A DNA stretch of 64,000 nt from Deltaproteobacteria bacterium (lineage in GTDB: Bacteria > Desulfobacterota > Syntrophorhabdia > Syntrophorhabdales > JANXAF01), in NCBI GenBank assembly GCA_026417175.1, contig JAOADT010000011.1, positions 1 to 64,000 of the forward strand, given 5' to 3'. The notes under the pieces are model-generated. The model was not told the DNA's origin and ran no database searches. It saw only the letters and a list, made by a program, of their open reading frames with translations. This document shows, piece by piece, positions 1 to 11,153 of this stretch. A program made the translations under genes and the position numbers. Positions within the stretch are counted from its first letter, which is position 1; each line of letters opens with the position of its first letter.

Positions 1-117
1 GTCTCACTTACAGTGGAACTCATAACTCCTATTGCACTGGAGAAAGAACTTAGATTTGCTATCCGTGAAGGTGGAAAGACAGTAGGTGCAGGAGTTGTAA
101 CTGAGATATTGGAGTAA
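1..117 (+). CDS. tuf: Elongation factor Tu, C-terminal fragment (truncated by window start)
   Basis: Frame 1 translation [38 protein letters not shown] matches the EF-Tu C-terminus; followed by rpsJ. Confidence 0.95.
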   Translation, partial: VSLTVELITPIALEKELRFAIREGGKTVGAGVVTEILE

Positions 118-126
118 GAGGAAAAA

Positions 127-432
127 ATGAGAAGAAGAATCAGGATATGTCTGAAAGCGTTCGATCATCGCGTTCTTGATCAGTCTGTCAAAGAAATTGT
201 TGAGGCGGCAAAAAAGACTGGTGCCCAGATTGTGGGACCTGTACCGCTTCCAACGAAGATTCAAAAGTTCTGTGTCCTGAGATCACCCCATATTGATAAG
301 AAGTCTAGAGAGCAGTTTGAGATAAGGACTCATAAAAGATTAATAGATATAATCGAGCCTACTCAGCAAACTATCGATGCCTTAATGAAACTGGAACTTT
401 CTTCCAGTGTGGATGTGGAGATAAAATCTTAA
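127..432 (+). CDS. rpsJ: 30S ribosomal protein S10
   Basis: ORF 101 aa, S10 family sequence and operon position. Confidence 0.98.
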   Translation: MRRRIRICLKAFDHRVLDQSVKEIVEAAKKTGAQIVGPVPLPTKIQKFCVLRSPHIDKKSREQFEIRTHKRLIDIIEPTQQTIDALMKLELSSSVDVEIKS

Positions 433-444
433 AAAGGGGATAAC

Positions 445-1065
445 ATGGCTTTGTGTGACCTTTACAATATAAAAGGTGAGAAAATAGGTGAGATAGAGGT
501 TAAGGATGAAGTTTTTAACGTTGAAGTCAAACCTTATCTCATCCATGAGGTTGTGAAAATGCAACTTGCGTGTAGAAGAAGAGGAACTTCTTCTACGAAG
601 ACGCGAGGCGAGGTAAAGGGCAGTGGTAGGAAACTTTACAGACAAAAAGGTACGGGAAGGTCGAGACAGGGGAGTATTACATCTCCCTTGCATGTGGGCG
701 GAGGAAAAGTTTTTGGTCCACATCCACGGGATTACACGTATAAAGTGCCTAAGAAGGTAAGGAGGTACGCATTAAAATCAGCTCTTACAGCCACCTATAG
801 AGAGTCTAACATGAAGGTTATAGATAAACTCGAATTGGAAAAGATAAGCACAAAGAGTTTCACTAACATTATTAAGACATTTAATCTTACAAAACCACTC
901 TTCGTTATAGACAGAAAGGACGATACTATAGAAAAATCCGCAAGAAACATACCTTATGTAAAAGTGTTACGTGTAGAAGGATTAAATGTTTACGATGTGG
1001 TAAGATATGATCAATTGGTATTTACTTTGGACGCACTGAGGAAAGCTGAAGAGGTGCTTGCATGA
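445..1065 (+). CDS. rplD: 50S ribosomal protein L4
   Basis: ORF 206 aa, GTG(S/R)RQGS and GGGKVFGPHPRDY L4 motifs. Confidence 0.97.
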   Translation: MALCDLYNIKGEKIGEIEVKDEVFNVEVKPYLIHEVVKMQLACRRRGTSSTKTRGEVKGSGRKLYRQKGTGRSRQGSITSPLHVGGGKVFGPHPRDYTYKVPKKVRRYALKSALTATYRESNMKVIDKLELEKISTKSFTNIIKTFNLTKPLFVIDRKDDTIEKSARNIPYVKVLRVEGLNVYDVVRYDQLVFTLDALRKAEEVLA

Positions 1066-1349
1066 ACGAGTATGATGTAGTCATAAGGCCAATAATTACG
1101 GAGAAGAGTACAAACCTTAAAGACGAATCGAACCAATACGTGTTTGAGGTACATAGGAACGCGAACAAAATAGAAGTCAAAAGAGCGGTGGAGAGACTTT
1201 TTAAAGTAAAGGTAATTTCAGTGAGGATCATCAACATGGAGGGTAAAAAGAGGAGGATAGGAAGATTCCTAGGCAAGAGACGTGACTGGAAAAAGGCTAT
1301 TGTTAGAATAAGTCCAGAAGATAAGATACCAATATTTGAGGGTGCCTAA
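1062..1349 (+). CDS. rplW: 50S ribosomal protein L23
   Basis: ORF 95 aa, RPIITEKS N-terminal motif. Confidence 0.97.
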   Translation: MNEYDVVIRPIITEKSTNLKDESNQYVFEVHRNANKIEVKRAVERLFKVKVISVRIINMEGKKRRIGRFLGKRRDWKKAIVRISPEDKIPIFEGA

Positions 1350-1350
1350 T

Positions 1351-2178
1351 ATGGGTATAAGAGAATATAAACCTACTTCCCCGGGAAGAAGGTTCATGAG
1401 TGTTTTAACGTTTGATGAAATAACAAAAAGGGAGCCGGAAAAGTCTCTTACTGTTCCATTAAAAAAGACCGGTGGAAGAAACAATCTTGGAAGAATAACC
1501 ACAAGGCACATAGGCGGTGGGCATAAAAGAAAGTACAGACTGATAGATTTTAAAAGAGACAAATTCGATATTCCTGGGAGAGTACATAGCATTGAATACG
1601 ATCCCAATAGATCTGCAAACATAGCGCTTATTCATTACGTAGATGGTGAAAAAAGGTACATAATAGCTCCTCTTTCGTTAAAGGTCGGAGATACGATAAT
1701 TTCGAGTAAGAAGCCCGATACTGAAATAAAAGATGGTAACTGTCTACCCTTAAGGTACATCCCTGTTGGCACCCTGATTCACAACATTGAAATTAAACCT
1801 GGTAAGGGTGGACAGATAGCGAGAAGCGCCGGAAGTTACGGACAGTTGCTGGCCAAAGAAGGAGATTATGCCCAAGTCAGATTACCTTCAGGTGGTATAA
1901 GGCTAATCCATCTTAACTGCATGGCGACTATAGGTCAGGTTGGGAATATTGATCATGAGAACGTAACTATAGGAAAAGCTGGAAGGTCAAGGTGGCTTGG
2001 GATAAGGCCAACTGTAAGAGGGACTGCTATGAACCCTGTTGACCATCCACATGGAGGTGGCGAAGGACGGTCGAAAGGTGGAAGGCACCCTTGCTCTCCT
2101 TGGGGCCAGCTTACTAAAGGTTTAAAGACCAGAAAAAATAAGAGGACCGATAAATTTATTATAAAACTTAGAGGCTAA
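1351..2178 (+). CDS. rplB: 50S ribosomal protein L2
   Basis: [14 protein letters not shown] start; [17 protein letters not shown] motif; ORF track start moved to ATG 1351. Confidence 0.98.
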   Translation: MGIREYKPTSPGRRFMSVLTFDEITKREPEKSLTVPLKKTGGRNNLGRITTRHIGGGHKRKYRLIDFKRDKFDIPGRVHSIEYDPNRSANIALIHYVDGEKRYIIAPLSLKVGDTIISSKKPDTEIKDGNCLPLRYIPVGTLIHNIEIKPGKGGQIARSAGSYGQLLAKEGDYAQVRLPSGGIRLIHLNCMATIGQVGNIDHENVTIGKAGRSRWLGIRPTVRGTAMNPVDHPHGGGEGRSKGGRHPCSPWGQLTKGLKTRKNKRTDKFIIKLRG

Positions 2179-2189
2179 GGAGTGACTAT

Positions 2190-2480
2190 ATGCCAAGGTC
2201 GTTGAAAAAAGGTCCGTACGTTGATCCAAAGCTTTTAAAAAAAGCGCTTGAAGTGAAAGAGTCGAAGACCACGAAAGTGATAAAAACATGGTCAAGAAGA
2301 TCGACAATTATTCCAGAATTCGTGGGGCTAACTTTTGCCGTACATAATGGAAAAAAATTCATTCCCGTCTTTGTGACCGAGGAAATGGTGGGTCATAAAT
2401 TAGGAGAATTTTCTCCCACCCGCACATTTCATGGTCATTCGGGAGATAGAAAAGCGAAAGTTACAAAAAGGAAGGAATAA
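2190..2480 (+). CDS. rpsS: 30S ribosomal protein S19
   Basis: [26 protein letters not shown]. Confidence 0.98.
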   Translation: MPRSLKKGPYVDPKLLKKALEVKESKTTKVIKTWSRRSTIIPEFVGLTFAVHNGKKFIPVFVTEEMVGHKLGEFSPTRTFHGHSGDRKAKVTKRKE

Positions 2481-2483
2481 GAA

Positions 2484-2816
2484 ATGGAGATCGTAGCGAG
2501 GGCACGAAGAATCCGTATTTCTCCAACAAAAGTGAGATTGGTAGCGGATCTGATAAAGAAAAAGAACATTAATACCGCATCAGGAATCTTAAGTTGTATG
2601 CCTCATAAGGCATCTAGAATTCTTAAAAAGGTCTTAGATAGCGCCATAGCCAATGCTAGACAGAAAAAATATGTAGACATAGATAGCCTTTACGTAAAAA
2701 ATGTGATTGTTGATGGAGGTCCGATGCTAAAGAGGTACATTCCTAGGGCTCTCGGGAGGGCCACCATGATCAGGAAGAGGATGAGTCACATAACAATAAT
2801 ACTTGAGGAATCATAA
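2484..2816 (+). CDS. rplV: 50S ribosomal protein L22
   Basis: ORF 110 aa, RISPTKVRLVADLI motif, operon order. Confidence 0.97.
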   Translation: MEIVARARRIRISPTKVRLVADLIKKKNINTASGILSCMPHKASRILKKVLDSAIANARQKKYVDIDSLYVKNVIVDGGPMLKRYIPRALGRATMIRKRMSHITIILEES

Positions 2817-2830
2817 AAACTGGAGGTTAG

Positions 2831-3475
2831 ATGGGTCAGAAAACGCATCCTTACGGATTTCGACTTGGCATAATAAAGACATGGAATTCCAAATGGTTTG
2901 CGTCACAGAACTACGCAAAATTTCTTCATGAAGATATAAGAATAAGACAGTTCCTGAAAAAAAGGCTTTATCAAGCGGGGATCTCAAAAATTGAGATTGA
3001 GAGAGCAGCAAATAAGGATAGAAAAGCAAAGATAAACATATATACTTCACGGCCAGGTCTTGTCATAGGAAGAAAGGGAGCTGAAATAGAGAACATAAAG
3101 AAAGAACTTTTGAAAATAACGGACAAAGAACTCATACTCAATATTATTGAGGTTAAAAGGCCCGAGACTGATGCGCAGCTTGTCGCAGAAAATGTGGCCC
3201 TCCAGATAGAAAAAAGAGTATCCTTCAGGCGGGCAATGAAAAGAAACGTAAGTCAAGCTTTAAAGTTTGGAGTCAAAGGTATAAAAATTATGTGTTCTGG
3301 AAGACTCGCCGGGGCAGAGATTGCAAGATCTGAATGGTACAGAGAAGGAAGAGTACCTTTACAAACTATACGGGCCGACATAGATTACGGTTTTGCGGAA
3401 GCTAGAACTAAATATGGTGTTATAGGTGTAAAAGTCTGGATATACAAAGGAGATGTTCTAGAGGAGGTGTTCTAA
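2831..3475 (+). CDS. rpsC: 30S ribosomal protein S3
   Basis: [24 protein letters not shown]. Confidence 0.98.
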   Translation: MGQKTHPYGFRLGIIKTWNSKWFASQNYAKFLHEDIRIRQFLKKRLYQAGISKIEIERAANKDRKAKINIYTSRPGLVIGRKGAEIENIKKELLKITDKELILNIIEVKRPETDAQLVAENVALQIEKRVSFRRAMKRNVSQALKFGVKGIKIMCSGRLAGAEIARSEWYREGRVPLQTIRADIDYGFAEARTKYGVIGVKVWIYKGDVLEEVF

Positions 3476-3888
3476 TGCTGGCCCCTAAAAGAGTCAAATA
3501 TAGAAAGCAGCAGAAAGGTAGAATGAAAGGTGTAGCATATAGAGGAAACACCATAAGCTTTGGTGACTTCGGTCTCCAGGCGTTAGAGTGTGGCTGGCTT
3601 ACAGCTAGGCAGATCGAAGCCGCAAGAGTAGCTCTTACAAGATTCATACGGAGAACTGGAAAGATTTGGATAAGGGTTTTTCCAGACAAACCAATAACGA
3701 AAAAACCACTCGAGACGAGAATGGGAAAGGGAAAGGGTCCGGTAGAAGGATGGGTTGCAGTTGTCAAGCCCGGCAAGATACTTTACGAGATAAAGGGTGT
3801 TCCCGAGGACAAAGCTAGAGAGGCTCTTAGAATTGCTGCGTTTAAGTTACCTATAAAGACTCGATTTGTAGTAAGAAGTGAGGAATGA
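3475..3888 (+). CDS. rplP: 50S ribosomal protein L16
   Basis: [19 protein letters not shown]. Confidence 0.98.
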   Translation: MLAPKRVKYRKQQKGRMKGVAYRGNTISFGDFGLQALECGWLTARQIEAARVALTRFIRRTGKIWIRVFPDKPITKKPLETRMGKGKGPVEGWVAVVKPGKILYEIKGVPEDKAREALRIAAFKLPIKTRFVVRSEE

Positions 3889-4082
3889 TGAGAGCGAGGG
3901 AACTGAGAGAATTAACAACCGAAGAACTTGTAAAAAAGAGGAAGGATCTAAAAGAGGAGCTTTTTAACCTGAGATTTCAGCTGTCCACGGGGCAATTAGA
4001 AAATACAGCTAGGATAAAACTTGTGAAGAAAGATATTGCAAGAATAGAAACAATTCTTAGGGAAAGGGAGATTAAGAGGTAA
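3885..4082 (+). CDS. rpmC: 50S ribosomal protein L29
   Basis: ORF 65 aa, [26 protein letters not shown]. Confidence 0.97.
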   Translation: MMRARELRELTTEELVKKRKDLKEELFNLRFQLSTGQLENTARIKLVKKDIARIETILREREIKR

Positions 4083-4084
4083 AA

Positions 4085-4399
4085 ATGGAGGTTCAGACGT
4101 CAAAAAAGAAAAAAATGGTAGGTACAGTAATAAGCAACAAAATGCAAAAGACGGTAGTTGTAGAGGTTGAAAAGCTCCTTAAACATCCCAAATACAAGAA
4201 ATATCTAAAAAGAAAAAAAAGATATAAAGCGCACGACGAAAAAAATGAGTGTCAGATTGGAGATAAGGTACTGATAGTGGAATCGAGGCCAATTAGCAAG
4301 GAAAAAAGATGGATTGTAAAACAGATAATTGAGAGGAAGTCAGAAATGCCATTATTAGAAGAGGTGGGAAGCGATGATACAGGAGAGATCGAGACTTGA
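4085..4399 (+). CDS. rpsQ: 30S ribosomal protein S17 with acidic C-terminal extension
   Basis: S17 core ([40 protein letters not shown]); tail overlaps rplN. Confidence 0.96.
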   Translation: MEVQTSKKKKMVGTVISNKMQKTVVVEVEKLLKHPKYKKYLKRKKRYKAHDEKNECQIGDKVLIVESRPISKEKRWIVKQIIERKSEMPLLEEVGSDDTGEIET

Positions 4400-4742
4400 T
4401 GTGGCTGATAATTCTGGAGCAAAAAAACTTGGTTGCATAAGGGTTCTCGGGGGATCCCGGAAAAGATATGCAACAGTCGGTGATATAATAGTTTGTTCTG
4501 TCAAAGAGGCATTACCAAATGCCAAGGTAAAAAAAGGAGATGTGGTTAAGGCTGTGGTTGTACGAACAAAGAAAGAGATAAGACGACCAGATGGCTCGTA
4601 TGTTAGATTTGATGACAATTCGGCAGTCATTATAAACCAGTACAATGAGCCCATAGGTACCAGAATATTTGGACCTGTTGCGAGAGAGCTCCGTGCGAAA
4701 AAATTCATGAAAATCGTATCGCTTGCACCGGAGGTTGTGTAG
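4374..4742 (+). CDS. rplN: 50S ribosomal protein L14
   Basis: [17 protein letters not shown]. Confidence 0.98.
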   Translation: MIQERSRLDVADNSGAKKLGCIRVLGGSRKRYATVGDIIVCSVKEALPNAKVKKGDVVKAVVVRTKKEIRRPDGSYVRFDDNSAVIINQYNEPIGTRIFGPVARELRAKKFMKIVSLAPEVV

Positions 4743-4746
4743 AAAA

Positions 4747-5082
4747 ATGGAGAACCCGATGAAGAAACATTACCACGTAAAGAAAAACGATCTTGTAATG
4801 GTAATTACTGGTAAGGATAAAGGTAGAACCGGAAGGGTTCTTAAGGTACTTAGGAAAAAGGACAGGATTATTGTAGAAAAGGTGAATATAATCAAAAAAC
4901 ACGTAAGGCCATCCGCAAAGTCAAAGGGAGGAATACTTGAAAGGGAAAGCCCGATTCATATTTCTAACGTTATGATATACTGTGAGAAATGTGCGAAACC
5001 CGTGAGGGTTGGAAGAAAGATTTTGGACGACGGGAAAAAGGTCAGATTTTGCAAGAAATGTAACGAGGTTATCGACAAATAG
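4747..5082 (+). CDS. rplX: 50S ribosomal protein L24 with C-terminal CxxC...CxxC
   Basis: [22 protein letters not shown]; start set to ATG 4747 downstream of GGAGG at 4731. Confidence 0.95.
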   Translation: MENPMKKHYHVKKNDLVMVITGKDKGRTGRVLKVLRKKDRIIVEKVNIIKKHVRPSAKSKGGILERESPIHISNVMIYCEKCAKPVRVGRKILDDGKKVRFCKKCNEVIDK

Positions 5083-5092
5083 GAGGTTTTCT

Positions 5093-5635
5093 TTGAAGAC
5101 AGCGTATATGGAGTACTACGAAAAAGAAGTAAGGCCTCTTATGATGAAAAAGTTTAAATACAAAAATGTGATGGAAGTCCCAAAACTGGAAAAAATAGTA
5201 GTTAATATTGGTATGGGCGAGGCAATTCAAAATATTAAGGCTTTAGATTATGCCACTAATGATCTTATGCTTATTACTGGTCAGAAACCTGTTATAACTA
5301 AAGCAAAGAGATCAATTGCTTCCTTCAAGTTGAGGGCGGGAATGCCTATAGGATGTATGGTGACTCTGAGAAGAGAGAGAATGTATGAGTTCTTCCATAA
5401 ACTTGTGACGATAGTTCTTCCAAGGGTCAGAGATTTTAAAGGTGTTTCACCTAAATCCTTTGACGGAAGAGGAAATTACACTTTGGGCTTAAAAGAGCAA
5501 ATAATATTTCCCGAGGTTGACTACGACAAAACCGACAAAATAAGGGGCATGAATATAACGATCAATACTACTGCAAAAACCGATGAAGAGGCATATGAGT
5601 TACTAAAATTGATGGGTATGCCTTTTAGGGGCTAA
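5093..5635 (+). CDS. rplE: 50S ribosomal protein L5
   Basis: L5 sequence; TTG start 5093 just after AGGAGG at 5081. Confidence 0.96.
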   Translation: MKTAYMEYYEKEVRPLMMKKFKYKNVMEVPKLEKIVVNIGMGEAIQNIKALDYATNDLMLITGQKPVITKAKRSIASFKLRAGMPIGCMVTLRRERMYEFFHKLVTIVLPRVRDFKGVSPKSFDGRGNYTLGLKEQIIFPEVDYDKTDKIRGMNITINTTAKTDEEAYELLKLMGMPFRG

Positions 5636-5649
5636 AGGAGTTTAGACCT

Positions 5650-5835
5650 ATGGCGAGAAAAGCTATGATGGAGAAGGCAAAAAGAGAACCAAAATTTAAG
5701 GTAAGGAAGAGAAATAGATGTCCATTATGTGGTAGACCGAGAGGCTTTCTAAGAGCATTTCAAATGTGCAGGATATGCTTTAGAACCCTTTCATTGAGAG
5801 GGGAAATACCCGGAGTTATAAAGTCGAGTTGGTGA
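5650..5835 (+). CDS. rpsN: 30S ribosomal protein S14, zinc-binding type
   Basis: 61 aa, CPLCGRPRG...CRICFR. Confidence 0.97.
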   Translation: MARKAMMEKAKREPKFKVRKRNRCPLCGRPRGFLRAFQMCRICFRTLSLRGEIPGVIKSSW

Positions 5836-5842
5836 GGTGATT

Positions 5843-6244
5843 ATGGGAATGACAGACCCCATAGCAGATATGCTGACAAGGATGAGAAATGGAATTAAGG
5901 CAAGACATGAGTCCGTTGATGTTCCTTATTCTAACTTAAAGATAGGAATCTTAAAGATTTTAAAGGATGAAGGCTACATAAAGAATTATAAAGTATTCGT
6001 TGACGAGAAGAAGAAAAGACTAATAAAGATTTATCTGAATTACGACGAAAATGGAGAGTCAGTAATTTCAGGATTAAAAAGAATCAGTAAACCAGGAAGA
6101 AGAGTGTATGTAGGTGCAACTGATGCTCAAAAAATGAAAAAAAACGTAGGTTTTGTAGTTCTCTCAACATCGAAGGGTATCATAAGTGATGTGGAAGCAA
6201 GAAAGAAGAACGTAGGTGGAGAAGCGCTTTTACACATTTGGTGA
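5843..6244 (+). CDS. rpsH: 30S ribosomal protein S8
   Basis: MTDPIADMLTRMRNG; start set to ATG 5843. Confidence 0.97.
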   Translation: MGMTDPIADMLTRMRNGIKARHESVDVPYSNLKIGILKILKDEGYIKNYKVFVDEKKKRLIKIYLNYDENGESVISGLKRISKPGRRVYVGATDAQKMKKNVGFVVLSTSKGIISDVEARKKNVGGEALLHIW

Positions 6245-6252
6245 GGTGGTGT

Positions 6253-6789
6253 ATGTCAAGGATAGGAAGAAAACCAATTGCAATCCCTCAAGAAGCTAAG
6301 GTGGAATTGAAAGATGGTATGATAGTTGTTTCGGGTCCAAAAGGTACACTTTCTAAAAGTATCTTGCCAGGTCTAGACATACTGATTGAAGGTAATCAAA
6401 TTGTGGTTAAAAGAAATGGGGATGATAAAAAAACCAAGGCGTATCATGGGCTTATGAGAACGCTTATAAATAATATGGTCGAAGGTGTGGTTAAGGGATA
6501 TGAGAAAAGACTGGAAATAGTCGGGATAGGATACAGGGCTGAGATGAAAGGGAAAGATTTAGTTTTTCATCTAGGCTATTCACGCCCAGTAGTTTTTCAA
6601 GTACCTGCCGGTATCCAAGCTGAAGTGGAGAGACAGAATTTTGTCACCCTAAGAGGTATAGATAAAGAGCTCGTTGGTATTGTGGCCGCAAAGATAAGGG
6701 CTTTAAGAAAACCGGATGTTTACAAAAACAAGGGCATAAAATACGTTAACGAAACTTTGAGGAAGAAGGCCGGGAAAGGTGGTAAGTAA
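6253..6789 (+). CDS. rplF: 50S ribosomal protein L6
   Basis: [12 protein letters not shown]; start set to ATG 6253. Confidence 0.97.
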   Translation: MSRIGRKPIAIPQEAKVELKDGMIVVSGPKGTLSKSILPGLDILIEGNQIVVKRNGDDKKTKAYHGLMRTLINNMVEGVVKGYEKRLEIVGIGYRAEMKGKDLVFHLGYSRPVVFQVPAGIQAEVERQNFVTLRGIDKELVGIVAAKIRALRKPDVYKNKGIKYVNETLRKKAGKGGK

Positions 6790-6800
6790 GGAGTGAACTA

Positions 6801-7166
6801 ATGGAGAGAAGGGAAAAAGAGGAAAGAAGGTTAAGAAGACATAAGAGAATAAGAAAAAAGATTTTTGGTACAAGTGATCGACCCAGGCTATGCGTTTATA
6901 AAAGCTTGAAGCATATATATGCCCAGCTTATAGATGATGAATCTCAAAAGGTTATTACCGGGGTTTCAACTTTAACACCCGGCATAAGAGAAAAGATAAA
7001 GAATGGTGGAAACAAAGAATCTGCAGGTCTTGTGGGAAAGGCTATCGCTGAGAAGGCTTTAGCTTTAGGTATAAAAAAAGTTGTTTTCGATAGAAATGGC
7101 TTTAAATATCACGGCAGGATAAAAGCCCTCGCCGACAGTGCCAGAGAAGCAGGTCTTATTTTTTAA
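6801..7166 (+). CDS. rplR: 50S ribosomal protein L18
   Basis: ORF 121 aa, [20 protein letters not shown]. Confidence 0.97.
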   Translation: MERREKEERRLRRHKRIRKKIFGTSDRPRLCVYKSLKHIYAQLIDDESQKVITGVSTLTPGIREKIKNGGNKESAGLVGKAIAEKALALGIKKVVFDRNGFKYHGRIKALADSAREAGLIF

Positions 7167-7181
7167 AGAGGAGGTAAGGGG

Positions 7182-7685
7182 TTGGTAGATAATAGGATAG
7201 ATTTGCGAGAAGAGTTGGAGTTACAAGATAGACTTATTTACATAAACAGAGTTGCGAAAGTTGTGAAAGGAGGAAGGAGATTTAGCTTTAACGCCATAGT
7301 TGTCGTGGGAGACGGAAATGGAAAAGTAGGTTTTGGTTTAGGAAAGGCAAACGAGGTACCTGACGCGATAAGGAAGGCGTTAGAACACGCAAAAAAGAAC
7401 ATGATTGTGGTCCCCATAGAGAATGGTACCATACCCCACGAGATTATGGCCAAATACGGTGCTAGCAAGGTTTTTATGAAGCCTGCCAGAGAAGGTACAG
7501 GGGTGATAGCAGGAAGAGCGGTGCGAGCAGTTGTTGAGGTAGCAGGTATAAGAAATATTCTCACAAAGTGCTACGGCTCCCGGAATTATCACAACGTGGT
7601 TAAGGCTACAATAAAAGGTCTGTCTATGTTAAAGTCGCCGGAGAAATCTCTAAAGCAAAGAGGAAAGATGCCGAGGGAGGAGTAA
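7182..7685 (+). CDS. rpsE: 30S ribosomal protein S5
   Basis: [29 protein letters not shown] start. Confidence 0.97.
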   Translation: MVDNRIDLREELELQDRLIYINRVAKVVKGGRRFSFNAIVVVGDGNGKVGFGLGKANEVPDAIRKALEHAKKNMIVVPIENGTIPHEIMAKYGASKVFMKPAREGTGVIAGRAVRAVVEVAGIRNILTKCYGSRNYHNVVKATIKGLSMLKSPEKSLKQRGKMPREE

Positions 7686-7686
7686 G

Positions 7687-7872
7687 TTGGGATACATAAA
7701 GGTTAAATGGGCAAAAAGTTACATAGGTAGATCGAAAGATCAGAGGGATACAATAAGAAGTTTAGGATTCAGAAGACTAAATGAGGAAAGAGTACTTAAA
7801 AACACACCAGAAATCAGAGGGATGATAAAAAAGGTGATCCATCTCGTTAAAATCTTGGAGGATGTGAGATAG
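7687..7872 (+). CDS. rpmD: 50S ribosomal protein L30
   Basis: ORF 61 aa, KWAKSYIGRSKDQRDTIRSLGFRRLN; TTG start. Confidence 0.95.
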   Translation: MGYIKVKWAKSYIGRSKDQRDTIRSLGFRRLNEERVLKNTPEIRGMIKKVIHLVKILEDVR

Positions 7873-8319
7873 ATGAAACTAGAGGAACTGAAGCCAAAAG
7901 AAGGATCAAAAAAGAAAAGAAAAAGAATAGGAAGAGGTACAGGTTCAGGTCACGGTACAACGGCTACTAAGGGAAATAAAGGACAAAGAGCAAGAAGCGG
8001 TGGCGCAAAGGGGAAGGGATTTGAAGGTGGTCAGATGCCTATCACAAGAAGGATCCCAAAAAGGGGATTTAAGAACCCTTTCAGAAAAGAGTATTCCATA
8101 GTAAAGGTTGGTGATCTTCAAATATTTAAAGGGAAAGAAATAGTTGAAGTGGAAGATTTTATAAATTCAGGCCTTGTAAAGAAAATCAGAGACGGTATAA
8201 AACTTCTTTCGGATGGAGAAATTGATTTCCCTTTAGTGGTAAAAGTACACAGAGCATCAAAAAAAGCAATTGAAAAGATAAAAGATAAAGGGGGCAAGGT
8301 AGAGGTTATCGCTTCATGA
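7873..8319 (+). CDS. rplO: 50S ribosomal protein L15
   Basis: GRGTGSGHGTTATKGNKGQRARSGG. Confidence 0.97.
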   Translation: MKLEELKPKEGSKKKRKRIGRGTGSGHGTTATKGNKGQRARSGGAKGKGFEGGQMPITRRIPKRGFKNPFRKEYSIVKVGDLQIFKGKEIVEVEDFINSGLVKKIRDGIKLLSDGEIDFPLVVKVHRASKKAIEKIKDKGGKVEVIAS

Positions 8320-9623
8320 ATGGCTTTCAAAATATAGGGAAAATACCCGAATTAAAAAAGAGAATACTCATTACGCTTGCCCTTTTATCGGTTTACCGTA
8401 TAGGGGTACACATACCGACCCCTGGTATAGACGGGAAAGTGCTTGCAGATATATTCGAGAGGGCAAAAGGTACCCTTTTAGGTTTTCTCGACATGTTTGC
8501 CGGTGGAGGTTTAGAGAGACTATCTGTTTTTGCCCTGGGGATAATGCCGTATATAAGTGCATCGATTATCCTTCAACTTCTAACGGTTGTTGTCCCTGCC
8601 CTGGAGAGACTTTCAAAAGAGGGAGAAATAGGTAGAAGAAAGATCACGCAGTATACTAGATACGGTACGGTCATAATAAGCCTGATTCAAGGATTTGGGA
8701 TAAGCGTCGGTCTTGAACAGATGAGAGGTATAAACGGTGAACCTGTCGTTTATAATCCGGGATGGAGTTTCAGATTGATGACGATGCTTACACTCACGGG
8801 TGGTACATCGTTTCTAATGTGGCTTGGGGAACAGATTACAGAAAGAGGAATCGGGAATGGTATCTCATTGATAATATTTGCGGGAATAGTAGCGCGAATG
8901 CCTAATGCAATAGCTAAAACCTTGACGCTAGTTTCTTCGGGTGAAATAAATTGGTTTGTGGTTTTACTGCTTGTAGCTATGATGCTTTTAGTAGTGGGTT
9001 TCATAATATTCATGGAGACTGCTCAGAGAAGGATACCCGTACAGTATGCGAAAAGGATTGTGGGAAGACGAGTCTACGGTGGGCAGTCTACTCATCTTCC
9101 GCTAAAGATAAATACATCGGGGGTTATCCCACCCATTTTTGCATCTTCCCTTATAATGTTTCCTGCAACAATAGCAAATTTCATTCCCCATCCCTATATG
9201 AAAAGGTTCGCAGAATATTTAACTCCGGGGACTTTTTTGCACGAGGTGTTATACGTCGGTTTCATAATATTTTTCTGTTTCTTTTATACCGCTATCGTTT
9301 TTAATCCTGACAATGTAGCTGAAAATATGAAAAAGTACGGAGGATATATTCCTGGAATTAGACCTGGGAAGAGAACTTCAGAATACATAGAAAGGATTCT
9401 CACAAGGATCACACTCTTGGGAGCACTTTACGTTTCTTTTGTGTGTGTATTACCTACTATACTGGTTAAGGAATTTAACGTACCTTTTTATTTCGGTGGC
9501 ACCGCTCTGCTTATAGTTGTGGGTGTTGCGTTAGATACGATTCAACAGATAGAATCGCATTTAATTCTCAGGCATTACGACGGTCTTGTCAGAAAGACGT
9601 CACGAATGCGAGGAAGGAGATAG
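8316..9623 (+). CDS. secY: Preprotein translocase subunit SecY
   Basis: 435 aa, PGIDG, GIMPYISASII, GQSTHLPLKINTSGVIPPIFA motifs. Confidence 0.98.
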   Translation: MNGFQNIGKIPELKKRILITLALLSVYRIGVHIPTPGIDGKVLADIFERAKGTLLGFLDMFAGGGLERLSVFALGIMPYISASIILQLLTVVVPALERLSKEGEIGRRKITQYTRYGTVIISLIQGFGISVGLEQMRGINGEPVVYNPGWSFRLMTMLTLTGGTSFLMWLGEQITERGIGNGISLIIFAGIVARMPNAIAKTLTLVSSGEINWFVVLLLVAMMLLVVGFIIFMETAQRRIPVQYAKRIVGRRVYGGQSTHLPLKINTSGVIPPIFASSLIMFPATIANFIPHPYMKRFAEYLTPGTFLHEVLYVGFIIFFCFFYTAIVFNPDNVAENMKKYGGYIPGIRPGKRTSEYIERILTRITLLGALYVSFVCVLPTILVKEFNVPFYFGGTALLIVVGVALDTIQQIESHLILRHYDGLVRKTSRMRGRR

Positions 9624-9629
9624 GCCTTT

Positions 9630-9658
9630 TTTATCCTGCGGGCATTGGGTGGTATAAT
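9630..9658 (+). promoter_or_regulatory. Predicted extended -10 promoter (TGGTATAAT at 9650-9658) for map
   Basis: TGnTATAAT in the secY-map gap; weak -35 (tttatc) 17 nt upstream. Confidence 0.6.
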
Positions 9659-9666
9659 ATATCTAC

Positions 9667-10416
9667 ATGGTATACCTAAAAACGGAGGAGGAAATAGAAA
9701 AGATAAGGACCGCGAGCAGATACGCCATGGAGATCCTTTTCTACCTTAAGGAGTTCATAAAGGAAGGTATAAGGACAAAAGACTTGGAAAAGCTGTGCGA
9801 AGAAAGACTTAAAAAAAGTAAGAAAATAAAACCTGCTTTTAAAGGGTATAATGGATATCCTTACACCCTGTGCGTTTCTGTTAACGAGGAAGTCGTTCAC
9901 GGAATGCCGTCAGATAGGGTTCTGAAAGAAGGGGATATTGTGAGTCTCGATTTTGGAGTTGTTTACGAAGGTTATTACGGAGACGTGGCTTACACTTTTG
10001 CAGTCGGCAAGATTTCCAAAGAGGCAGAAAGACTTATAAAGGTAACAGAAGAGGCTTTATACAAAGGAATTGAGATGGCCAGAGAAGGCAATAGACTCTA
10101 CGATATTTCTTTCGCAATTCAATCTCACGTAGAAAAAAACGGATTCTCAGTGGTTAGAGAATTTGTAGGTCATGGAATAGGAAGGAGCTTGCACGAAGAA
10201 CCCCAGATACCAAATTTTGGTGAAAAAGGCACAGGCATGCGACTGAAAAAGGGAATGGTTTTTGCCATAGAACCTATGGTAAACATGGGGAGAAGCGAGG
10301 TTTCTATTAGAGAAAACGGCTGGACCGCGTATGCTAAAGATATGAGTCTTTCCGCGCATTTTGAACACACTGTTGCGATAACTGATGATGGTCCAGAAAT
10401 ATTAAGTAGGGTGTGA
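9667..10416 (+). CDS. map: Type I methionine aminopeptidase
   Basis: [24 protein letters not shown] metal-ligand motifs. Confidence 0.98.
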   Translation: MVYLKTEEEIEKIRTASRYAMEILFYLKEFIKEGIRTKDLEKLCEERLKKSKKIKPAFKGYNGYPYTLCVSVNEEVVHGMPSDRVLKEGDIVSLDFGVVYEGYYGDVAYTFAVGKISKEAERLIKVTEEALYKGIEMAREGNRLYDISFAIQSHVEKNGFSVVREFVGHGIGRSLHEEPQIPNFGEKGTGMRLKKGMVFAIEPMVNMGRSEVSIRENGWTAYAKDMSLSAHFEHTVAITDDGPEILSRV

Positions 10417-10420
10417 GGTT

Positions 10421-10639
10421 ATGCCAAAAGGTGAAGGTATAGAGGTCGAAGGCACGGTAATAGAGCCGCTCCCAAATGCAATGTTTCGAGTGGAGCTTCC
10501 TAATGGTCATAAGGTTTTAGCGCATGTCTCTGGGAAGATGAGGATGCATTATATAAAAATACTCAAAGGGGATAAGGTGATTGTTGAGCTTTCACCCTAC
10601 GATTTGACTAGAGGACGGATAATCAGTCGCGTCAAATGA
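10421..10639 (+). CDS. infA: Translation initiation factor IF-1
   Basis: 72 aa S1-like fold, [23 protein letters not shown]. Confidence 0.98.
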   Translation: MPKGEGIEVEGTVIEPLPNAMFRVELPNGHKVLAHVSGKMRMHYIKILKGDKVIVELSPYDLTRGRIISRVK

Positions 10640-10649
10640 GGAGGATAAG

Positions 10650-10763
10650 ATGAAAGTAAGACCTTCTATAAAGAAAAGGTGTGATAAATGCAAAATTATC
10701 AAGAGAAAAGGAATTTTGAGGGTTATATGTGCAAATCCCAAGCATAAACAAAGACAGGGTTAA
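10650..10763 (+). CDS. rpmJ: 50S ribosomal protein L36 (37 aa, zinc type)
   Basis: [37 protein letters not shown]; below the ORF track size cutoff but clear. Confidence 0.98.
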   Translation: MKVRPSIKKRCDKCKIIKRKGILRVICANPKHKQRQG

Positions 10764-10775
10764 AGGAGGAAGAAG

Positions 10776-11144
10776 TTGGCAAGAATAGCAGGAGTCGATG
10801 TACCAAAGGAAAAAAGAATAGATGTTGCACTTACTTATATTTACGGAATAGGAAAGTCCACTGCAAGTCAGATTTTAGCGCAGGCTAATATCGATCCGGC
10901 AAGGAAGACAATGGACCTTAAGGATGAAGAAATAGCGCGAATAAGGGATATCATTGAAAGAAACTACAAGATAGAAGGTGATCTAAGAAAAGAAATAAGT
11001 ATGAACATAAAAAGGCTCATGGATATAGGCTGCTACAGAGGTCTGCGCCATAGAAGAGGACTTCCTGTTCGTGGTCAGCGAACAAGAACAAATGCAAGAA
11101 CAAGAAAAGGACCGAGAAAGAGCTCTATGAGACGTAAAAAGTGA
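10776..11144 (+). CDS. rpsM: 30S ribosomal protein S13
   Basis: [42 protein letters not shown] start. Confidence 0.98.
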   Translation: MARIAGVDVPKEKRIDVALTYIYGIGKSTASQILAQANIDPARKTMDLKDEEIARIRDIIERNYKIEGDLRKEISMNIKRLMDIGCYRGLRHRRGLPVRGQRTRTNARTRKGPRKSSMRRKK

Positions 11145-11153
11145 GGTGCTTAA

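Noticed and set aside
1269-1622. Antisense ORFs opposite ribosomal protein genes (for example 117 aa at 1269-1622, 108 aa at 7238-7564)
   Set aside because: Opposite strand of highly conserved r-protein genes; no family-like sequence or RBS support; by-products of codon bias.
5009-5092. 5' extension of the rplE ORF in the track
   Set aside because: Overlaps rplX out of frame; TTG 5093 after AGGAGG gives a canonical L5 start.
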